Part shown: one piece after another, positions 5,257 to 8,652 of the stretch
Position numbering within the stretch: the first letter of the stretch is position 1
Layout of the letters: every line of letters begins with the position of its first letter
NCBI GenBank assembly: GCA_902767065.1
Contig: CACXFW010000147.1
Coordinates: 1 to 8,652 of the forward strand
Origin: an uncultured Lachnospiraceae bacterium
GTDB lineage: Bacteria > Bacillota > Clostridia > Lachnospirales > Lachnospiraceae
Reading direction: 5' to 3'
Length of the DNA: 8,652 bases
The notes under the pieces: model-generated
What the model was told of the DNA's origin: nothing
What the model saw: the letters and a program-made list of their open reading frames with translations, nothing else
Databases searched by the model: none
Program-made: the position numbers and the translations under genes

Positions 5257-7923
5257 ATGAACAGGACTAAGACACAGGGGAAAAGAATACCAATTCGCAG
5301 GCGTGTTCTGATGCTCGTCCTGCAGACGATGCTGATCGCGCTTTTTGCGGCAAGCATTACCGGGATTCTCTGCATCCGCTGGATTAAGAATTCTTCGGAG
5401 ACTGCTCTGACAGAGCAGCTTGAGAGCAATCTGAAGAGCATTGTCAAGCAGAAAGCGGTCTTTGCGGACGCAAGGCTGGAGCATTATGAGAAGTACATTG
5501 AATTCGTTACAGATTATATCGAGGAAATGTATGATGACGAGCAGACGCTGACGGAACGGGGGAAGATGTACTACGCACCCCGGGATACGAAAGAATACGC
5601 CCTTACAAGGGCGTTTGCCCGGGAGGACATGGACGCGGACGAATTCAGGGAGGAGCTGCTGTTTTTCAGCAACCTTGAAGGAATCTGGGCGCCGATTGCC
5701 AAAGCGAATGAGAGCCTGATCTCAACGGTCTATGCGGGGACAAAGAGCGGACTGCTTACTTCGTATGACAGATGGTCCTACCTGTCCGTGCCTTCGGAGG
5801 GGAAGGAACTGATCTATGACTACTTTCAGTCAGGGTGGTATACACGGGGCCTGAAGGAAGACGGCGTTTTCTATACCGACCTGTATATCGATTCCCAGGG
5901 GCGCGGCCTGACCATTACCGTGGCGTCTCCGTTCAGGGATTCCGATGGCGAAATCATGGGTGTGGACTGCGCGGACTTTGACATTACGGGCCTTTATCAT
6001 GAATTGCTGTCGATTGACCTGGGCGAGGGAACCTTTTCCTTTGCGCTGGATCGGGATGGGGAGGTCATTTCTCCCGACGCAGGCGGCAGGTCCGTCGAAG
6101 AATACACCGGTCTGACAAAGGAGGCGCTTGATGAGTTAAGGGCGGATTCGGATGGAATCGTGGAGAGAAATGACGCGGTTCTTGTCTGCATTCCGATTGA
6201 AAGGATCGGCTGGACATTATGCGTGTCTGTTCCGACGAGTGTGATCCGGGCCAGAATCCGGGAGACAGACAGATCCATCCTGTATGCATATCTGACATTT
6301 GTCGGGATCGTCCTGGTGATTATCGTTCTGGCGATTCTGGCAGTGAACAAGGTTGCTTCGAATATCACCTATCCCATGGAACTGCTTGAACGGGATATCC
6401 GGATTATTTCCGATGGAGACCTGGACTATCGCGCTACGGTGTACCGGAATGATGAAATCGGTGATATTACAACCCAGATGAATGAGATGGTGGACCGCCT
6501 GAATACCACCATGAAAGAACTGGTGAGCTCCCAGGAGTATGCGGATGCCATGAGCGAGCTTGCGACCAGGGATGCCCTGACCGGCGTCAGGAATAAGACC
6601 GCCTTTGTCGCGTATATTCAGGAACTGCAGGAGAAGATCGACAATCAGGATCAGGAACCTTTTGCGATCGGGGTGCTTGACTGCGATGATCTGAAGGGAA
6701 TTAATGACCAGTATGGGCATGACAAGGGAGATGAATACCTTAAGTGTGCCGGAAAGCTGATCTTAAAAGTGTTCAGGCACAGCGCCGTTTTCAGGGTTGG
6801 CGGTGATGAGTTTGCAGTTGTTTTGCAGAATGAGGACTACCAGAACCGGCTGAGCCTTGCGGATCAGTTCTACCAGGAAGGGGACGCTGTCAATTCCTCG
6901 GTGGAAAATGCATGGGAGCAGGTACACGCGGCAATGGGGATCGCGGTTTTTGACCCGCAGATTGACAAGACGGTATCCGACACGGTTCGCCGCGCGGATA
7001 AGCTGATGTACGATAACAAACGCGGCGGCAAGGAGGGCGGCCAGACAGCGCAGCATTCCTACTTTATGGAAAGCGACGATCTGTACTGGAAGGAACAGTA
7101 TCTGCTCGACAGGTTCAAAACCGCTCTGGACGAGCATTGGATCAAAGTATATTATCAGCCCATCATGCGGATCAGGAATGGGAAACTGACCATCCTGGAA
7201 GCCCTCGCGAGGTGGATTGATCCCGTGCGGGGAATGATCTCTCCCAATGAATTCATCTATGTTCTTTCACGGTATCACCGTCTTCACCTGCTGGATCTGT
7301 ACATGGCAGAAGAGGTGTGCCGGGAGTTCGGCGTCAGAAGGAAGGCAGGGCTTCCCCTGATTCCGGTATCCGTGAACTTCTCCGCGCAGGACTTTGACTA
7401 TGTGGATGTGCCGGCGAAGCTGAAGGAGCTTGTAGAAAGATACGGTCTTACCCCGGATGATATCATCGTGGAAATCACGGAACAGGATGTCGCCGAAGGA
7501 ACACAGCACTTTAAAGAGTCCCTGCAGCAGATCCGTGAAAACGGATTCCGGCTGTGGATTGATGACTTCGGGAGCGGGTATTCTTCCCTGAATGTACTGA
7601 GCCAGTATCATGTGGACCGGATTAAATTCGATATGGATCTGGTCCGGCACCTGGACGATAACAATGGCGCGAACCGGAGAATTCTGGAAGCGATGGTGAA
7701 GGTATGCAGGGATCTTGGGATCCGGACTCTGGCAGAGGGAGTGGAAACAGAGGCACAGCTGAATTTTCTGAAAGGAATCGGCTGCGACCTGGCGCAGGGA
7801 TACTATTTCTTTAAACCGGATCCGCTCGATGTTTCCATCTACAAGTTCCAGCACCGAAGCCTGGATATTCCGCATGAGACAAAGGAAGAGCGCATGGAAG
7901 AGTGCATGGAAGAGCATTCATAG
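5257..7923 (+). CDS. Membrane dCache-HAMP-GGDEF-EAL protein (c-di-GMP synthesis and breakdown)
   Basis: This 888-aa sensor enzyme controls cyclic di-GMP. The first membrane span is at about 17-40. An extracytoplasmic dCache-like sensor occupies about 42-338 (SGWY at 192-195, GVDCADFDI at 235-243). The second span is at 341-363 and a HAMP linker follows at about 364-425. The GGDEF domain (about 436-592) has DALTGVRNK from D439, DCDDLKGINDQYGH, and an intact GGDEF at 515-519. Its RxxD inhibitory site is missing (F506 and S509). The EAL domain (about 620-865) keeps EALAR (E648-R652), N707, EITE (739-742), DDFG (769-772), K790, E827 in EGVE and Q847, so phosphodiesterase activity is also expected. 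In dual proteins one domain is often regulatory; sequence does not decide which. The dCache lacks an obvious R-x-W-Y amino-acid-binding signature, so the ligand is unknown. GGAGA at 5245-5249 supports the start. The tail is Glu/Met-rich and repetitive. Last gene of the operon. Confidence 0.95.
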   Translation: MNRTKTQGKRIPIRRRVLMLVLQTMLIALFAASITGILCIRWIKNSSETALTEQLESNLKSIVKQKAVFADARLEHYEKYIEFVTDYIEEMYDDEQTLTERGKMYYAPRDTKEYALTRAFAREDMDADEFREELLFFSNLEGIWAPIAKANESLISTVYAGTKSGLLTSYDRWSYLSVPSEGKELIYDYFQSGWYTRGLKEDGVFYTDLYIDSQGRGLTITVASPFRDSDGEIMGVDCADFDITGLYHELLSIDLGEGTFSFALDRDGEVISPDAGGRSVEEYTGLTKEALDELRADSDGIVERNDAVLVCIPIERIGWTLCVSVPTSVIRARIRETDRSILYAYLTFVGIVLVIIVLAILAVNKVASNITYPMELLERDIRIISDGDLDYRATVYRNDEIGDITTQMNEMVDRLNTTMKELVSSQEYADAMSELATRDALTGVRNKTAFVAYIQELQEKIDNQDQEPFAIGVLDCDDLKGINDQYGHDKGDEYLKCAGKLILKVFRHSAVFRVGGDEFAVVLQNEDYQNRLSLADQFYQEGDAVNSSVENAWEQVHAAMGIAVFDPQIDKTVSDTVRRADKLMYDNKRGGKEGGQTAQHSYFMESDDLYWKEQYLLDRFKTALDEHWIKVYYQPIMRIRNGKLTILEALARWIDPVRGMISPNEFIYVLSRYHRLHLLDLYMAEEVCREFGVRRKAGLPLIPVSVNFSAQDFDYVDVPAKLKELVERYGLTPDDIIVEITEQDVAEGTQHFKESLQQIRENGFRLWIDDFGSGYSSLNVLSQYHVDRIKFDMDLVRHLDDNNGANRRILEAMVKVCRDLGIRTLAEGVETEAQLNFLKGIGCDLAQGYYFFKPDPLDVSIYKFQHRSLDIPHETKEERMEECMEEHS

Positions 7924-7924
7924 T

Positions 7925-7957
7925 GTTACAGGTCACGCCACGGCCAGCCGTTACACT
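7925..7957 (+). repeat. Left copy of a 33-bp inverted repeat
   Basis: It matches the reverse complement of 8463-8495 at 29 of 33 positions; three of the four differences are transitions. Similarity continues with gaps to about 7980 on this side (CACT-CCC-GCCG then GCTTT). Within the unit GTTAC recurs at a 25-bp step (7925 and 7950). It begins 2 bp after the stop codon of the preceding gene. I see no target-site duplication outside the pair. Confidence 0.7.
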
Positions 7958-7979
7958 ACCCCGCCGCGGGACGGCTTTT
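7946..7979 (+). terminator. Probable intrinsic terminator of the operon
   Basis: AGCCG (7946-7950) pairs with CGGCT (7972-7976). An inner CCCG (7960-7963) pairs with CGGG (7967-7970), and four T residues follow (7976-7979). It begins 22 bp after the phosphodiesterase stop and is built from the inverted-repeat element at 7925-7957. The stem is interrupted and the T-run short, so efficiency is uncertain. Confidence 0.5.
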
Positions 7980-8018
7980 CTGGAAAGTCTGGCTGCAAAG
8001 CCCGGGATGTGCCATGGA

Positions 8019-8303
8019 TCAGACACTTTCCACAAACCATCTTCCGAAATGGCTGGCGAAGCGGTCCTTCGACCGTTCGAAGAACAGATGCTTCGTTTCG
8101 CCTTTGATGATGACGGTATAGCAGTCTCCGGGAAGGCTCTGATCCACACTGGACGCAGGGCGGAAGTCGCGGACAGAATCGATCAGGAAGACGCGGCCGT
8201 CCTGCCAGATGATGGAGCGGGGCTGCATGTATCCCGTGGAATCAAAGTCGGAGTTGACTTTCACATAGATTCGCTCCGGACGTGGTGGTTTTGCATAGGC
8301 CAT
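8019..8303 (-). CDS. Small conserved-looking protein of unknown function (94 aa)
   Basis: It reads MAYAKPPRPERIYVKV at the start, then a body of alternating hydrophobic residues suggesting a compact beta-rich fold: PRSIIWQDGRVFLIDSV (28-44), YTVIIKG, KHLFFE, and GRWFVESV at the C-terminus. The pattern RIYV-x-V, then IxWxDGRxFxID, then WFVE recalls a small conserved protein I associate with Clostridia. I know no function for it. ATG 8303 is chosen because AAGGAG lies 8 nt upstream (bases 8317-8312) and because a longer in-frame start would lie upstream of the predicted transcription start. There is no signal peptide or membrane span. It is the only minus-strand gene here, convergent with the operon, with its own promoter, and is flanked by inverted repeats. 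I see no T-run terminator after it on its own strand. Confidence 0.78.
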   Translation of the reverse strand: MAYAKPPRPERIYVKVNSDFDSTGYMQPRSIIWQDGRVFLIDSVRDFRPASSVDQSLPGDCYTVIIKGETKHLFFERSKDRFASHFGRWFVESV

Positions 8304-8347
8304 ATCATCAGCTCCTTTCCGGTTCTTTCTCATCCGGTTTTCATTCG

Positions 8348-8373
8348 GCTCCTGCCTCCTGTCAGGCAGGAGC
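8348..8373 (-). promoter_or_regulatory. 5'-terminal hairpin in the leader of the 94-aa gene
   Basis: A perfect 10-bp stem (8348-8357 with 8364-8373) has a 6-nt loop. On the minus strand it begins about 5 nt after the predicted transcription start (about 8377) and ends 45 nt before the start codon. No T-run follows on either strand, so it is not a terminator. A 5'-end stem of this kind typically stabilises mRNA; it may also be a protein- or RNA-binding site. Confidence 0.6.
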
Positions 8374-8383
8374 TTATACACAC

Positions 8384-8412
8384 AACATAGCACAGTAAAC
8401 TGAGAATGTAAA
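8384..8412 (-). promoter_or_regulatory. Promoter of the 94-aa minus-strand gene
   Basis: On the minus strand, TTTACA (8412-8407) and TATGTT (8389-8384) are separated by exactly 17 bp, with a TGC extended -10 element directly before TATGTT. The predicted start, near 8377, gives a leader of about 74 nt. Confidence 0.65.
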
Positions 8413-8462
8413 GCGCAACTTTCCAAGACAACACATTGTAAATAGACAAAGCTCGGCCGGGC

Positions 8463-8495
8463 AGTGCAACGGCCGGCCGGGGTGTGACCTGTAAC
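8463..8495 (-). repeat. Right copy of the 33-bp inverted repeat
   Basis: Its reverse complement matches 7925-7957 with four mismatches. It contains CGGCCGGCCG, a perfect 10-bp palindrome (8470-8479). As in the left copy, a short unit recurs at a 25-bp step (GCAACGGC 8466, GTAACGGC 8491). It lies upstream of the 94-aa gene promoter, so together the copies bracket that gene and its control region. Confidence 0.7.
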
Positions 8496-8532
8496 GGCGG
8501 GAGGAAGGCTGTGCCGGTTTCAGGCGGAGAAG

Positions 8533-8562
8533 TTGACACAGACAGAATCATCATTGTAAAAT
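8533..8562 (+). promoter_or_regulatory. Near-consensus + strand promoter reading out of the window
   Basis: A perfect TTGACA (8533-8538) is followed after 18 bp by TAAAAT (8557-8562). The predicted start is about 8569. No gene begins before the window ends, so the transcript has a leader of at least 80 nt containing the two hairpins at 8593-8609 and 8617-8650. It may serve a gene or small RNA just outside the window. Confidence 0.5.
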
Positions 8563-8592
8563 CAGCGTAACTATTCAGCACCCCCATTGCTC

Positions 8593-8609
8593 AGAACACT
8601 TCGTGTTCT
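8593..8609. repeat. Perfect 7-bp hairpin
   Basis: AGAACAC and GTGTTCT enclose a TTC loop. It is followed by no T-run and sits 7 bp before a second, larger hairpin. The pair looks like one structured unit, either a leader RNA or a dispersed palindromic repeat. Confidence 0.5.
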
Positions 8610-8616
8610 TCGCTGT

Positions 8617-8650
8617 GGGCGGACAGAGCGGTTTCACCGCTTGTCCGCCC
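8617..8650. repeat. Strong 14-bp hairpin at the window edge
   Basis: GGGCGGACA (8617-8625) pairs with TGTCCGCCC (8642-8650) and AGCGG (8627-8631) with CCGCT (8637-8641), around a TTTCA loop with one bulged G at 8626. The window ends two bases later, so a terminator T-run cannot be checked. Terminator, leader structure and dispersed repeat all remain possible. Confidence 0.6.
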
Positions 8651-8652
8651 CC

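Noticed and set aside
8304..8426. Longer version of the minus-strand small protein (135 aa)
   Set aside because: Its start would lie upstream of the predicted transcription start and it would translate through the promoter and 5' hairpin. The internal ATG at 8303 has an ideal ribosome binding site.
7925..8495. Insertion sequence or intact MITE
   Set aside because: No transposase, no target-site duplication, and the arms are GC-rich and partly serve as a terminator. Kept as a repeat pair only.
8511..8570. 19-codon + strand reading frame starting at GTG after GGGAGG
   Set aside because: Too short to support, and it overlaps the promoter at 8533-8562. A good ribosome binding site alone is weak evidence.
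8330..8587. 85-codon minus-strand reading frame
   Set aside because: It spans the inverted repeat, the promoter and the leader hairpin and has no ribosome binding site; it looks like chance coding across control sequence.

Overview
The window looks like chromosomal DNA from a Firmicute of the class Clostridia, most likely a Lachnospiraceae-type gut anaerobe. The evidence is the moderate GC content, strong purine-rich ribosome binding sites, a clostridial-style citrate synthase, and a PAS-like/GAF/GGDEF protein layout that I recognise from that group. This is inference from sequence character; no marker gene is present. I see no phage, transposase, CRISPR, tRNA or rRNA.

Layout. Positions 1-83 hold the C-terminal tail of an unidentified protein, closed by a good intrinsic terminator (156-191). 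A two-gene unit follows on the + strand: a soluble family-2 glycosyltransferase (270-1184) and, 6 bp later, a 315-aa protein of unknown function with a Rossmann-like pattern (1191-2138). A promoter overlapping the end of that gene (2135-2163) points into a 200-nt leader that can fold into a closed multi-hairpin RNA (about 2162-2330). The leader precedes a tight three-gene + strand operon: a soluble diguanylate cyclase (2362-3861), citrate synthase (3878-5230) and a membrane-anchored dCache-HAMP-GGDEF-EAL protein (5257-7923). Spacings are 16 and 26 bp, and a probable terminator follows at 7946-7979.

The right end differs in character. A 94-aa conserved-looking gene lies on the minus strand (8303-8019) with its own extended -10 promoter and a 5'-terminal hairpin. 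It is bracketed by 33-bp imperfect inverted repeats (7925-7957 and 8463-8495). The last 120 bases hold a near-consensus + strand promoter followed by two strong hairpins, with no gene visible before the window ends.

How the genes may work together. The central operon couples synthesis and breakdown of cyclic di-GMP with the entry enzyme of the citrate/glutamate pathway. One diguanylate cyclase has a cytoplasmic PAS-like/GAF sensor. The other protein senses outside the membrane and carries what look like intact cyclase and phosphodiesterase sites. Cyclic di-GMP commonly controls surface polysaccharide, which fits loosely with the neighbouring glycosyltransferase, but that link is only positional. 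The most promising undescribed element is the structured leader upstream of the operon. It does not match the c-di-GMP-I or c-di-GMP-II riboswitch motifs as far as I can judge by eye.
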